Made by a program: the position numbers and the translations under genes
The notes under the pieces: model-generated
What the model was told of the DNA's origin: nothing
Database searches by the model: none
The model's input: only the letters and a program-made list of their open reading frames with translations
In this document: piece by piece, positions 25,933 through 35,867 of the stretch
Numbering within the stretch: the first letter of the stretch is position 1
How the letters are laid out: each line of letters opens with the position of its first letter
NCBI RefSeq assembly: GCF_000328625.1
Contig: NC_019978.1
Coordinates: 248,001 to 312,000, forward strand
Direction: 5' to 3'
DNA: 64,000 nt
DNA from: Halobacteroides halobius DSM 5150
Lineage (GTDB): Bacteria > Bacillota > Halanaerobiia > Halobacteroidales > Halobacteroidaceae

Positions 25933-28900
25933 GTGAAAAAATTATGGATTATAAGCTTTTTATTACTTAGTGTCTTAGTGTTAGGAGGATGTAAAGCGCC
26001 TGTAGATCAGAGCCAAATAACTAATTTAGCAATTAAAGTTAGAGATACAAATAATCAACAAGTAGCAGCTAATATTAAAGTTTTACATGCTGGAGAGAAA
26101 GTAGCTAGTAAACAGGGGTCAGAAGTTAAATTTGAATTACTAAAAAATAAGAATTATAAGTTAGAAGTAGATAAAGAAGGTTACTTAGCTAAAACAGTTA
26201 ATCTTCCGTTAGAAGAAGATAGTAACCTAACTGTTAAATTGATTAAGGTTGCTAATCTAGTTGGCAATGGGGACTTTACTACTCCCATTTCCAATGCGAA
26301 TCCAAAAGCAAATGGCGAATTAGATAGTGGAGACAGTTGGGTTTATCATCAAAATAGTAATGGGCAAGGTTCAGTAACAATTGAAGGTGGAGAAGCTAAA
26401 GTTAAGGTCAATAATCCCGGAAATAATCCATGGTCGGTTCAATTATTACAAGGGCCAATTACTTTAGAAAAATCTGCTTACTATAAGATTAGTTTTGAGG
26501 CTCACGCAGATCAAAAAGCAAAATTACATCTTAAACTAGGAGCTAATGGAAATAGAGGTTGGGTAGGATATGAAGAACGAGATGTCAATCTAACCACTAC
26601 TCCGCAAACTTATCAATTCAAATTTGTAATGGAAGAAGAAACAGACCAACAGGCTCGATTTGAACTGTGGTTTCTAAATCAAACAGATTATACTATAGAT
26701 AATATTAAATTAATTAAAATAAAATCGGGAACAGCAACAGAACAAAAGGATGAAGTTAAGATAGAAAGTGGAGAAATTATTACTAATGGAAGCTTTGCTA
26801 ATAAAACTGTAGGTTGGGGAAGTGATGGGAATATTGAACTTACCAATCAAGCTGGTAAGCTTAAAGCTAAGATAGAGTCAATTGGTGATAATTCTTATAC
26901 TCCTCAAGTTAATCAAAAAGGGATAAAAATGGTTAAAGATGTAACTTATACAGTTAGTTTTACTGCTAGAGCTAACAAGGCTAGAAAGATGAATGTAGCT
27001 ATTGGAAAGCCTCTTAACCAAGCTCCATGGTATATAGATTATATTGGCGAAGTTAAGACTTTTGATTTAACCACAGAGATGAAGAATTATAAATTTAGAT
27101 TTACAATGAAGGAAGAAAGTTATGATGATGCTAAACTGACTTTTGAATTAGGACAAATCACTGATGGAAGTGCAGCTACAACTGTTTATCTTGATAATGT
27201 AAGAATTACTCCTGATTTAGGTTTTTATACTGATTCTAGTCTAACTATTGATAAGCGAGTAAGTAGAATTATTAGTTTAATGACTCTTGATGAAAAGATA
27301 GGTCAAATGACTCAAGGTGAGAGAAGACATGTTAGTCCCAAACAGGTTAGAAAGTACCACTTGGGTTCAATTTTAAGTGGTGGAGGTTCAACTCCTGGTA
27401 ATAATACTCCACAAGATTGGATTGATATGTATAATAACTTTCAGGAAGAAGCTCTTAGTGGTAGATTAGAGTTACCATTGATTTATGGAGTAGATGCGGT
27501 ACATGGCCACAATAATTTAAAAGGAGCTACTATTTTTCCTCATAATATAGGATTAGGTGCGATGGGGAAAGGATTAATGGAAGTAAATAAATCCAAACAA
27601 GCGCAAAAGTGGATAGAGAAAATTGCTCGTATTAGTGCTCAAGAGACTGCTGCAACAGGAATGGATTGGGATTTTGCTCCAGCTGTTTCAGTAGTTAGAG
27701 ATGAGCGCTGGGGTAGAAGTTATGAAAGTTTTGGCGAAACAGCCGAACTACAGAAGTTATTAGCAGGACCTTATGTCAAAGGACTGCAGGGTACAAAAGA
27801 TATACTTAGCAAAGAGAGAGGACATGTAGTTGCTACAGCTAAGCACTTTATTGGAGATGGTGCTACTAAATGGGAAACAGGAGATGCAGGTTATCAAATC
27901 GATCGCGGTAATGTTAACATTGATTTAAATAAACTTAAAAAATTGCATGGGCAAGGTTATCTGGAAGCAATTGATGAGAATGTAGGAACAATTATGATTT
28001 CTTATAATAGTTATCAAGGTACTAAAATGCATGCTCACCAGGAATTAATTCAAAACTATTTAAAAGCTCCACAAAAAGAGGGAGGACTTGGGTTTGATGG
28101 TTTTGTCATCTCAGATTGGGCAGCAATTCATGAAATAGATGCCCCAACTCATTATGCTAAAGTTGTTAAGTCAGTTAATGCTGGGATTGATATGTTTATG
28201 GAGCCTAGTGATTGGCATAAGTTCATGATAGATTTAAAGACAGCAGTTAAAAATGGTGATGTAAAAGAGAGTAGAATTAATGATGCTGTCAAAAGAATTT
28301 TAAAGATTAAATTCAAGGCTGGATTGTTTAAAAAAGCATTAACAGATAATGATTCAATAGATACAATTGGTAGCCAAGAACACAGAGCTGTAGCTAGAGA
28401 AGCAGTCAGAAAATCACTAGTCTTATTGAAAAATCAAAATCAAATATTACCTTTATCTAAAGATAATAAATTTTATATTACAGGTTCTAATGCCGATAAT
28501 TTAGGCCATCAATGCGGTGGTTGGACAATTAAATGGCAGGGGTTTAGTGGTAACCAAGCTACTACAGGAACTACTATCAAAGAGGGAATTGCTAATCTGT
28601 TACAGGGCCAAAAAGGTCAAATAGTTAATGACTTAAATCAAGCTGATGTAGCTATAGCTGTAGTAGGAGAGAAGGCTTATGCAGAAGGTAAAGGTGATGA
28701 TGCTGATTTAGAATTATCAGTCTCAGATAAGAGAGAATTACAAAGAATAGAAGAATCAGGGAAACCTATGGTAGTAATTTTAGTTTCTGGGCGTCCGATG
28801 ATTGTTAGCCCAAGAATTGAGAATTGGGATGTTTTTGTTGCTGCTTGGTTGCCAGGTACAGCAGGCGGTGGAGTAGCAGATGTTATATTTGGCGATTATA

Positions 28901-29028
28901 ACTTCACTGGTAAGTTACCAGTCTCTTGGCCGCGTAGTGTAGAACAACTGCCGCTAAATGTAGGAGATAAAAATTACAATCCATTATTTAATTATGGATA
29001 TGGATTAAAAATGAATTTAGAAAATTAA
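25933..29028 (+). CDS. GH3 beta-glucosidase lipoprotein with two carbohydrate-binding modules
   Basis: The 1031-residue surface enzyme starts at GTG after AGGAGG and has lipobox LVLGGC. In order it carries a PEGA-like module (residues 30-100), two CBM4/9-like jelly rolls (about 105-270 beginning LVGNGDF, and 280-430 beginning IITNGSF), then GH3. GH3 landmarks are YGVDAVHGHNN, ATAKHFIGDG (the K-H-F sugar site) and FVISDWAAIHE with nucleophile Asp728. The C-terminal alpha/beta sandwich follows (VLLKNQNQILPL, VAAWLPGT). It trims glucose or short units from beta-glucans outside the cytoplasm. Its first CBM is clearly similar to that of the GH16 gene downstream. Confidence 0.92.
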   Translation: MKKLWIISFLLLSVLVLGGCKAPVDQSQITNLAIKVRDTNNQQVAANIKVLHAGEKVASKQGSEVKFELLKNKNYKLEVDKEGYLAKTVNLPLEEDSNLTVKLIKVANLVGNGDFTTPISNANPKANGELDSGDSWVYHQNSNGQGSVTIEGGEAKVKVNNPGNNPWSVQLLQGPITLEKSAYYKISFEAHADQKAKLHLKLGANGNRGWVGYEERDVNLTTTPQTYQFKFVMEEETDQQARFELWFLNQTDYTIDNIKLIKIKSGTATEQKDEVKIESGEIITNGSFANKTVGWGSDGNIELTNQAGKLKAKIESIGDNSYTPQVNQKGIKMVKDVTYTVSFTARANKARKMNVAIGKPLNQAPWYIDYIGEVKTFDLTTEMKNYKFRFTMKEESYDDAKLTFELGQITDGSAATTVYLDNVRITPDLGFYTDSSLTIDKRVSRIISLMTLDEKIGQMTQGERRHVSPKQVRKYHLGSILSGGGSTPGNNTPQDWIDMYNNFQEEALSGRLELPLIYGVDAVHGHNNLKGATIFPHNIGLGAMGKGLMEVNKSKQAQKWIEKIARISAQETAATGMDWDFAPAVSVVRDERWGRSYESFGETAELQKLLAGPYVKGLQGTKDILSKERGHVVATAKHFIGDGATKWETGDAGYQIDRGNVNIDLNKLKKLHGQGYLEAIDENVGTIMISYNSYQGTKMHAHQELIQNYLKAPQKEGGLGFDGFVISDWAAIHEIDAPTHYAKVVKSVNAGIDMFMEPSDWHKFMIDLKTAVKNGDVKESRINDAVKRILKIKFKAGLFKKALTDNDSIDTIGSQEHRAVAREAVRKSLVLLKNQNQILPLSKDNKFYITGSNADNLGHQCGGWTIKWQGFSGNQATTGTTIKEGIANLLQGQKGQIVNDLNQADVAIAVVGEKAYAEGKGDDADLELSVSDKRELQRIEESGKPMVVILVSGRPMIVSPRIENWDVFVAAWLPGTAGGGVADVIFGDYNFTGKLPVSWPRSVEQLPLNVGDKNYNPLFNYGYGLKMNLEN

Positions 29029-29095
29029 TTTAAGTTGTGATGTTTTTTAGTTATCCCCTTAGATTTTATATATAGATTTGTAAAGTTATAAGTTT

Positions 29096-29132
29096 AATAC
29101 TATACAAGGGATAACCTCCCTTGTATAGTATT
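29096..29132 (+). terminator. strong hairpin terminator after the GH3 gene
   Basis: The perfect 15-bp arms AATACTATACAAGGG and CCCTTGTATAGTATT enclose a 7-nt loop. CTATCTTTTT follows, so this ends the GH3 transcript. Confidence 0.8.
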
Positions 29133-29167
29133 CTATCTTTTTAAAATTCGTAATATTTAAAAGATAA

Positions 29168-29196
29168 TTAACATATTAGATTTTTTAATGTGTTAA
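29168..29196 (+). promoter_or_regulatory. inverted repeat upstream of the second GH16 gene
   Basis: TTAACATATTA and TAATGTGTTAA pair with one mismatch across a 7-nt gap, 43 bp before the start codon. It could be an operator, though no confident promoter was seen beside it. Confidence 0.4.
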
Positions 29197-29238
29197 AGAT
29201 ATATTTTGTTAAAGTAAAAATTAAAAGGAGGAATAATA

Positions 29239-31407
29239 ATGAGTTTAAAGACAAGACAAGTTTTAGCTATGGTAATGTTAGTGTCATTAATCTTACTATC
29301 AGTTGTAGGATGTAAACAAGGAGGAGTTCCAGCAGGAACTTCACAGCTAATTGTTAATGTATTAGATGACGAAAGTGCAGTAAAAACAGCTCAAATTACG
29401 ATTTTACAAAATGGAAAAAAGGTAGTAAGTCAAAAAAAGAAGACAGCTAAATTTAAGCTTAATAATGGAGTTTATAAGGTTAAAGTAAGTAATGATCAAT
29501 ATGGTACTAAATCATATGATGTTTATTTAAGTAGTAATAGTAAACTAGATGTTAGATTAGCAGGTAAGGGTAACTTACTTGGCAATGGTAACTTTAATAA
29601 GAAATTATCAACTAATGAACCAAATGCAAAAGGTAAGGTGGATACAGAAGATAGTTGGATTTATCATTTAAATAGTGGAGGAAAAGCAACAGTTAGTATT
29701 AAAGATGGATTAGCACAAGTGATGGTTACTAATGCTGGACAAAATCCTTATTCAGTACAATTAATTCAAGCTCCGGTCAAGATAGAAAGAGGGGCCAAGT
29801 ATAAGGTTACATTTGATGCTAAGTCATCACCAGGCAAGAAAATTCATCTAAAAATAGGAGCAAATGGAAATAGAGGTTGGACAGGATATATAGAATCAGC
29901 TAAAAAATTAACAGGAAACTGGAAATCATATGAATTTAATTTTACTATGGCTCAAGAAACAGATGAGAAGGCTCGATTTGAGTTATGGTTTTTAAATTCA
30001 GGTATGTATTGGTTGGATAATATTAGAATAGTCAAGGTTGGAGAAAGAAAAATGGCTAAAGAAGGAACTAAAACTGAAGTAGATGAGAATAAAGTAGAAG
30101 ATTGGGAGTTAGTTTGGAGTGATGAGTTTAATGGAGATAAGATAAATAAGGATAATTGGAGTTTTGAAGTAGGAAACGGACATAAGCAAGGTATCCCAGG
30201 TTGGGGAAATGGAGAATTACAGTATTATACTGATGGAGATAATGCTAAGATTGAAGATGGAAAGTTAGTAATTACAGCCAAAGAAGAGAAAAGATCAGAT
30301 TCTTATGGTAGTTATGATTATACATCTACTAGAATGGTTACTAATGATAAATTTAATCAGGCTTATGGTAAGATTGAATTTAGAGCTAAACTGCCAGAAG
30401 GACAAGGGATTTGGCCTGCTATTTGGGCATTAGGAGAAGATATTGATTCAGTAGGTTGGCCTAAATGTGGAGAAATTGATATTATGGAGTATCTTGGTCA
30501 TAAGCCTAGTACTGTTCACGGAACAGTTCACGGTCCAGTAAGTGGTGGAGCAGGAATTGGTTCAGGCTATAAATTACCTGAGGGAAAGAAATTTTCAGAA
30601 GAATTCCATACATTTGCTATTGAATGGGATAAAGATGAATTAGAGTTTTACGTTGATGATACATTATATCATGTAGTAAGTAAAGATGAAGTTGGAGATA
30701 GAGAATGGGTTTATGATCACCCTTACTTCTTCATCTTAAATATAGCTGTAGGAGGTCACTGGCCAGGTAATCCAGATGAGACTACAAAATTTCCACAAAC
30801 TATGGAAATTGATTATATGAGAGTTTATGAAGATAAAAACTCTGATACAATAACAGGAGAAGAGAAATGGGATTCTGAATATGAAAAGGAATGGGCTCAA
30901 GCTAAGAAAGAAGAGGCAAGTAGTGGTATAACTAGTGAGAAAGTTGTTAATGGTACTTTTGATAGTGAGATAGCTAATGATACAGAAGATCATCGTGATA
31001 ATTGGTATGTTTGGGCTGGTCAGGGTGGTAAAGTTGGTTCTTTGGCTGTAGAAAATGGAGAATTTGCTATAGATGTAAAGGACATTGGTAGTAAAAGTTG
31101 GAATGTACAATTTAATCAATGGTTAAAATTGAAACCAGGTGTTACTTATAAAATAACTTTTGATGCTCGAGCAAAAAATAGTAGAGATATGAATGTTAAA
31201 GTATTACATCCTACTAACTATACAGTTTATGGAAAAGAAGTTAAAAATCTTACTTCTACAATGAAAACTTATAGCTTTGAAGTTAAAATACCAGCAGATG
31301 CTTATGAGATTGCTAATTTATCTTTTGAGTTAGGTGCTATTAGTAGTAAAAGTAAGATTACTACTGTTTATTTTGATAATGTAAGTATTGAAAAAATTGC
31401 AGAATAG
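29239..31407 (+). CDS. multidomain GH16 beta-glucanase (laminarinase-type) lipoprotein
   Basis: This 722-residue enzyme has lipobox ILLSVVGC and the PEGA-like module (about 33-105). A CBM4/9-like domain (about 110-270, LLGNGNFNKKL to MYWLDNIRIVKV) precedes GH16 (about 290-535). A second CBM-like domain lies at the C-terminus (about 570-720, KVVNGTFDSEI to TVYFDNVSIEK). The catalytic signature is GEIDIMEYLG with nucleophile Glu412 and acid/base Glu417. The flanking binding modules suit insoluble or long glucan. It has its own GGAGG site and lies between two hairpin terminators, so it is probably transcribed alone. Confidence 0.92.
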   Translation: MSLKTRQVLAMVMLVSLILLSVVGCKQGGVPAGTSQLIVNVLDDESAVKTAQITILQNGKKVVSQKKKTAKFKLNNGVYKVKVSNDQYGTKSYDVYLSSNSKLDVRLAGKGNLLGNGNFNKKLSTNEPNAKGKVDTEDSWIYHLNSGGKATVSIKDGLAQVMVTNAGQNPYSVQLIQAPVKIERGAKYKVTFDAKSSPGKKIHLKIGANGNRGWTGYIESAKKLTGNWKSYEFNFTMAQETDEKARFELWFLNSGMYWLDNIRIVKVGERKMAKEGTKTEVDENKVEDWELVWSDEFNGDKINKDNWSFEVGNGHKQGIPGWGNGELQYYTDGDNAKIEDGKLVITAKEEKRSDSYGSYDYTSTRMVTNDKFNQAYGKIEFRAKLPEGQGIWPAIWALGEDIDSVGWPKCGEIDIMEYLGHKPSTVHGTVHGPVSGGAGIGSGYKLPEGKKFSEEFHTFAIEWDKDELEFYVDDTLYHVVSKDEVGDREWVYDHPYFFILNIAVGGHWPGNPDETTKFPQTMEIDYMRVYEDKNSDTITGEEKWDSEYEKEWAQAKKEEASSGITSEKVVNGTFDSEIANDTEDHRDNWYVWAGQGGKVGSLAVENGEFAIDVKDIGSKSWNVQFNQWLKLKPGVTYKITFDARAKNSRDMNVKVLHPTNYTVYGKEVKNLTSTMKTYSFEVKIPADAYEIANLSFELGAISSKSKITTVYFDNVSIEKIAE

Positions 31408-31429
31408 TTATTTTAGAGAACATTTGTAT

Positions 31430-31454
31430 GGGAGAGAAGATAATCTTCTCTCCC
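31430..31454 (+). terminator. hairpin after the second GH16 gene
   Basis: GGGAGAGAAGAT pairs with ATCTTCTCTCCC at nearly zero loop length. It is followed only by a weak AT stretch (ATTAAAAATTC), so it can work from both sides. Confidence 0.6.
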
Positions 31455-31533
31455 ATTAAAAATTCTATAATATATAAGTATGACTTCATTAATTTAATTA
31501 AAGCTGGATTTTAAAAGATAAGGAGGGGGAAAT

Positions 31534-33141
31534 ATGCAGTTAATAAAGAAGCTAAAAAGAAGGTTTGGTGCAATGAGCTTTACAAAAATAACTGTAAATA
31601 GGCAATTTCAAATAGGACTAGCTTCATTATTAATTCTTATATTATTAATTGGTAGTTTTGTTTTATATAATAATCGACAAATGAAGCAAAAAGTAGATTA
31701 TTTAAATAAGAAAGTAATTCCTTCTGTAAAAGTATCTGATCAAATATACCGAAAATTATCTAAAAAAATTAAAATAGTTTATGGGAAAGAAGCTGGAAAC
31801 TTTGTTATAGGGAATGCAGAAATTAGCAATGAGGAATATTTTAATAGTATAGATAAAAGTATTGATAAACTTAAAAAATATATCCAAAATGAAGACACTT
31901 TGCAAGTATTAAATATCTTAGAAAGCTCTAATCAAAAATTTAAGAAATTAAATGCTGATTTACAAAAAACTAATGATAGTATGATGCGCAATATAATTAT
32001 AAAAGATATAAGTAATTTAGATATTCCAGTTACTGAAGCAAACAAGATATTACAAGATTATACTCAAGGTCAACTGGATAGAACAATTAATAAAATTGTT
32101 AAGCAATCACAAAAAAATAGAAATAGGATAATAGTAATAACTATAGTTGGTATGTTAATGAGTTTTGGTTTAGGAATATTTATCAACCGTCAAATTAATA
32201 ACTTAACTACAGGGATTAAAGATAAAACTAATCAAGCTGTTGATAAAGCAAAATTGGTTAGTGATTCAGCCGAAGAAATGAAAGTAATTGCTGATGATGT
32301 AGAAAATAAAATAACCAATGCTTCTAGAAAGATTAAAAGTCTAATAGAAGGTAATAATGAGGTCTCTGGAGCAATTAGTGAGGTTGCAACTGCAATTCAA
32401 GATATATCTAGTTCAATTGAAAATCTATCCTCGCAAGCAGACGATATTGCTGAAGTAGGAGAAGATACTTATCAAACAATGCAAACTACTAATCAAAGAA
32501 TTAGCTCTACGAATGGAATCGTTCAAGAAACAGTTAAAAAGATAAATGACTTACAGGATAGCTTGAGTAAGATTGATCAGATTTCAGATAAAATTATAAA
32601 AATAACGGAACAGACTAATCTTTTAGCTTTAAATGCTTCAATAGAAAGTGCTAGGGCTGGAAAAGCAGGTGAAGGTTTTGCAGTAGTAGCAGATGAAATA
32701 AAAGAATTAGCAGATGAAAGTAAAGAAGCTACCGAAGAAGTTAAGAGTTTTATTGAAGAAATAGAGGGAGTAACTAATGAGGTAATAGAAAAAATGATGA
32801 GTAAGAAAGAAAATAGTGTTATAGGTTCCTTTAAAGAACTTCAAAAATTATCAAATACAGTTACTGAAAAGATGGATAACGTAATTCAGGTTGCAGAAGA
32901 ACAGGCTGATTCTAGTCAACAAGTAAAAGAATTAACAGAACAAATTTCTGCTTCTAGTGAAGAAGTTTCTGCTCAAACTAGTGAAGCTTCTAATTCATCT
33001 ACTGAAATTGCTCAATTTATGGAAGAAGTAATTAATGGTAATAATGATTTATATTTCAAGATCAAAGAACAAGTTAATGTCTCTAAGGAACAGTTAGAAT
33101 TAATTAGTGATATAGTGGATGCTAATAAAAGATTAAAGTAA
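31534..33141 (+). CDS. methyl-accepting chemotaxis protein
   Basis: The 535-residue chemoreceptor has an N-terminal helix (about residues 29-47) and a sensory region of about 140 residues (four-helix-bundle-like, Lys and Asn rich). A second helix is at about 200-217 ([19 protein letters not shown]). The long cytoplasmic coiled coil carries the CheA/CheW hairpin tip [20 protein letters not shown]. It lies between glycan-degrading lipoprotein and GH5 genes, so it may sense released sugars or a loaded binding protein (inference). No conserved ligand domain is recognised. GGAGGGGG precedes the ATG. Confidence 0.92.
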   Translation: MQLIKKLKRRFGAMSFTKITVNRQFQIGLASLLILILLIGSFVLYNNRQMKQKVDYLNKKVIPSVKVSDQIYRKLSKKIKIVYGKEAGNFVIGNAEISNEEYFNSIDKSIDKLKKYIQNEDTLQVLNILESSNQKFKKLNADLQKTNDSMMRNIIIKDISNLDIPVTEANKILQDYTQGQLDRTINKIVKQSQKNRNRIIVITIVGMLMSFGLGIFINRQINNLTTGIKDKTNQAVDKAKLVSDSAEEMKVIADDVENKITNASRKIKSLIEGNNEVSGAISEVATAIQDISSSIENLSSQADDIAEVGEDTYQTMQTTNQRISSTNGIVQETVKKINDLQDSLSKIDQISDKIIKITEQTNLLALNASIESARAGKAGEGFAVVADEIKELADESKEATEEVKSFIEEIEGVTNEVIEKMMSKKENSVIGSFKELQKLSNTVTEKMDNVIQVAEEQADSSQQVKELTEQISASSEEVSAQTSEASNSSTEIAQFMEEVINGNNDLYFKIKEQVNVSKEQLELISDIVDANKRLK

Positions 33142-33175
33142 ATTATTAAATATTCGATTGAAATAGAGGGGTAAA

Positions 33176-34507
33176 ATGGAAGAAAAGAAGAATTTATATC
33201 AACTTGCAGGACCAATTTTTATTGAAATTTTATTATTTATGTTACTTGGAGTAGCAGATATTTTTATGTTGAGTCAATTTGATGATAAAGCTGCGGGTGC
33301 AGTAGGAGCATCAAATCAGATAATTGCTAACTTAAATATAATATTCATAATAATATCTGCAGGAACAGCAGTATTAGTAGCACAGAATGTAGGGGCAAAA
33401 AGGCAGAACGAAGTAGAAAAGGTCAGTTCCATTTCACTTGTTATAAATCTAATAATAGGAATAATAGTTAGTATAGTTATGATTTTTTTAGGAGATGAAA
33501 TATTAATTAAAATTGGAGTTAGTTCAGGTTTGATGAACTATGCTATTGATTATATTACGATTGTAGGGGGAGCATTATTCTTTCAAGCAATCCTAAATAC
33601 TCTAACAGCTATTATTAGAAGTCATGGTTATACAAAAGAAAGTATGTTGATAACTGCAGCAATGAATATTTTAAATATATTTGGTGATGCAATATTTATT
33701 TTTGGGTTATTTGGTGTCCCTGTTTTAGGAGTCAAAGGGGTAGCAATAGCAACGACCTTTAGTAGGATATGTGCTACAATAGTTGCTTTTGTGTTTTTAT
33801 TAAAAAAATTATTGCCTATAACAATGTTTTCACATTTGACAGAAAAACCCTTAATTGTATTTAAGAAATTGGTTAAGATAGGCTTTCCAGCAGCTATGGA
33901 GAATATGTCTTATAGTTTATCTCAGACGGTAGTAATGAGTATTATATTAGTTAATCTTGGTCAAAATGCTTATATAACTAGAACTTATGTGGGAACAATA
34001 ATTAGATTTGCAATGTTATTTTCATTGGCAGTAGGTCAAGCAAATCAGATTATGATAGGACAGTTAGTTGGAGCTAATGAGATAGAAGAAGCCTATGCGA
34101 GTGGAATTAAGAACTTTAAAGTTGCTATGATTTTTTCAGTTTTAGGTGGAGTGATTTTATTCTTTTTTGGAAAGGAATTCATGGGGATTTATACTACCAA
34201 CCAAGAAATTATAATGATAGGAGCAGCTACTTTAACAGTAGATGCTTTTTTAGAACCTGGCAGAAATTTTAATTTAGTGATGATTAATGGCTTAAGAGGC
34301 GCTGGTGATGTTATCTTCCCTGTGGTTATGGCGATAATCTCTATGTGGGGCTTTGGCGTTTTAGGAGGTTATTTCTTTGGGGTAGTATTGGGATATGGTC
34401 TACCTGGTATTTGGATAGGGTTATTATTAGATGAATGGATTAGAGGCATATGTATGTTACTTAGATGGCGAAGTAAGAAATGGGTTCAAAAAGCATTAGT
34501 TGGATAA
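33176..34507 (+). CDS. MATE-family multidrug/toxin exporter
   Basis: The 443-residue protein has about 12 predicted membrane helices. It has MATE features: LAGPIFIEILLFMLLGVADIFML at the start, QNVGAKRQNEVEKV in the first half, and GQLVGANEIEEAYASG in the second half, an internal repeat of the first. It exports cationic or organic compounds by Na+ or H+ antiport. It begins 34 bp after the chemoreceptor. The following GH5 gene starts 13 bp after its stop. Confidence 0.9.
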   Translation: MEEKKNLYQLAGPIFIEILLFMLLGVADIFMLSQFDDKAAGAVGASNQIIANLNIIFIIISAGTAVLVAQNVGAKRQNEVEKVSSISLVINLIIGIIVSIVMIFLGDEILIKIGVSSGLMNYAIDYITIVGGALFFQAILNTLTAIIRSHGYTKESMLITAAMNILNIFGDAIFIFGLFGVPVLGVKGVAIATTFSRICATIVAFVFLLKKLLPITMFSHLTEKPLIVFKKLVKIGFPAAMENMSYSLSQTVVMSIILVNLGQNAYITRTYVGTIIRFAMLFSLAVGQANQIMIGQLVGANEIEEAYASGIKNFKVAMIFSVLGGVILFFFGKEFMGIYTTNQEIIMIGAATLTVDAFLEPGRNFNLVMINGLRGAGDVIFPVVMAIISMWGFGVLGGYFFGVVLGYGLPGIWIGLLLDEWIRGICMLLRWRSKKWVQKALVG

Positions 34508-34520
34508 AAGGGGAGATATA

Positions 34521-35846
34521 ATGAATGATTCATTCATTCAAGTAAAAGGAGAAAATTTAGTTCGTCAAGGCGAGAAGATAAGATTAAGAGGTTTTGGATT
34601 AGGAACTTGGTTGAATATGGAACATTTTATGACAGGTTTACCTGGTAATGATCAGCAAAAAAGAAGAATTTTTTCTGAGGTATATGGTAAGGAGAAAGCA
34701 GAAAAGTTTTTTGATAATTATTTAGCTAACTTTATTACAGAGGATGATTTTATTTTTTTAAAGGAACTGGGGATTAATGTGGTTAGATTGTCTTTTAGCT
34801 ATCGACATTTTGAAGATGATCAGCAGCCTGGTGAGTATAAACGAGAGGGATTTGAACACTTAGATAGGGTATTAAAACTTTGCGAGAAATATGATATTTA
34901 TGCAATTTTAGACTTGCATGCAGTACCTGGTGGACAAAATCCTGATTTTCACGCTGACAATAATTTAGGGGTCTCATATTTTTGGAAGGATAATTCTTTA
35001 CGAAAAAGGGTAATAAATCTATGGAGATATATAGCTGAATACTATAATGATAACACCAATATTGCTGGATATGATTTGCTTAATGAACCTGTATTTGTAT
35101 CTGATGCGGATATATTCAATAATTTTTTTGACCAGGTTATTAGTGCAATTAGAGAAGTAGATAGTAATCATATCTTATTTTTAGAAGGAGATAGTTGGGC
35201 TCAAGATTTTAGTAAGTTTAAATTGCCACAAGATGAACAGATTGCTTATTCTTTTCATTTTTATCCTCATTATTCTTTAACTAAAGATTATCCTGCTTCT
35301 GTAAATAAAAAAGAAATAAAAGAGGACCTTGAAAGTTTAATAGGAAATTTAAAGGAGAGATTTCAGAGGCCATTATGGTGTGGTGAGACAGGTGCTATCT
35401 TTGGAAATTATGGAATCGAATATAGCAAGGATTTAGTAAAAACAACTTTAGATATATTAGAAAATAAGAATGTTGCTTGGACTCTATGGTCTTATAAGGA
35501 TGCTCAAGCTATGGGCTTAGTTTATCCTCAAAATGATACACCTTGGATGAAATTAGTTGATAGCAGTAGCTGGGATTTATGGGATGAAAAAAAGCAGTCA
35601 AAGGATGTATTTGATTTTTTAGAAGAAAAAGGATATGTTGAACCATTGTCTGAAAAGATGAGATTCAAATTAGACTTTAGATTACGAGCTATGCTACAAG
35701 AAATTTATATAGAACAGAAGTTGAAGAATTTATTAAATAATATTGATTGGGAGGAGATGAAATGTTATACAGAATCTTTTTTATGGAGTAATTGTAGCTA
35801 TTATGAAGAAATAGCAACTTTAGTTAAGGATTATACTGTAAGGTAG
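34521..35846 (+). CDS. GH5 glucanase, cytoplasmic (exo-beta-1,3-glucanase-like)
   Basis: The 441-residue enzyme is recognisable by GFGLGTWLNMEHFM, then NVVRLSFSYRHF, LDLHAVPGGQN, DLLNEPV (acid/base Glu189), YSFHFYPHYS and CGETGA (nucleophile Glu289). The LHAVPGGQN form occurs in GH5 exo-1,3-glucanase-type subfamilies, which suits the locus. There is no signal peptide. The ATG at 34521 with AAGGGGAG upstream is preferred to 34500. The last 100 residues, after the barrel, are helical and not assigned. Confidence 0.85.
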   Translation: MNDSFIQVKGENLVRQGEKIRLRGFGLGTWLNMEHFMTGLPGNDQQKRRIFSEVYGKEKAEKFFDNYLANFITEDDFIFLKELGINVVRLSFSYRHFEDDQQPGEYKREGFEHLDRVLKLCEKYDIYAILDLHAVPGGQNPDFHADNNLGVSYFWKDNSLRKRVINLWRYIAEYYNDNTNIAGYDLLNEPVFVSDADIFNNFFDQVISAIREVDSNHILFLEGDSWAQDFSKFKLPQDEQIAYSFHFYPHYSLTKDYPASVNKKEIKEDLESLIGNLKERFQRPLWCGETGAIFGNYGIEYSKDLVKTTLDILENKNVAWTLWSYKDAQAMGLVYPQNDTPWMKLVDSSSWDLWDEKKQSKDVFDFLEEKGYVEPLSEKMRFKLDFRLRAMLQEIYIEQKLKNLLNNIDWEEMKCYTESFLWSNCSYYEEIATLVKDYTVR

Positions 35847-35867
35847 TCTATAAAAGGAGGAGTTATA

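Noticed and set aside
30736-31119. 127-codon open frame on the minus strand inside the second GH16 gene
   Set aside because: It is fully antisense to a well-supported gene, has no ribosome binding site and its product looks like reverse-strand low-complexity translation.
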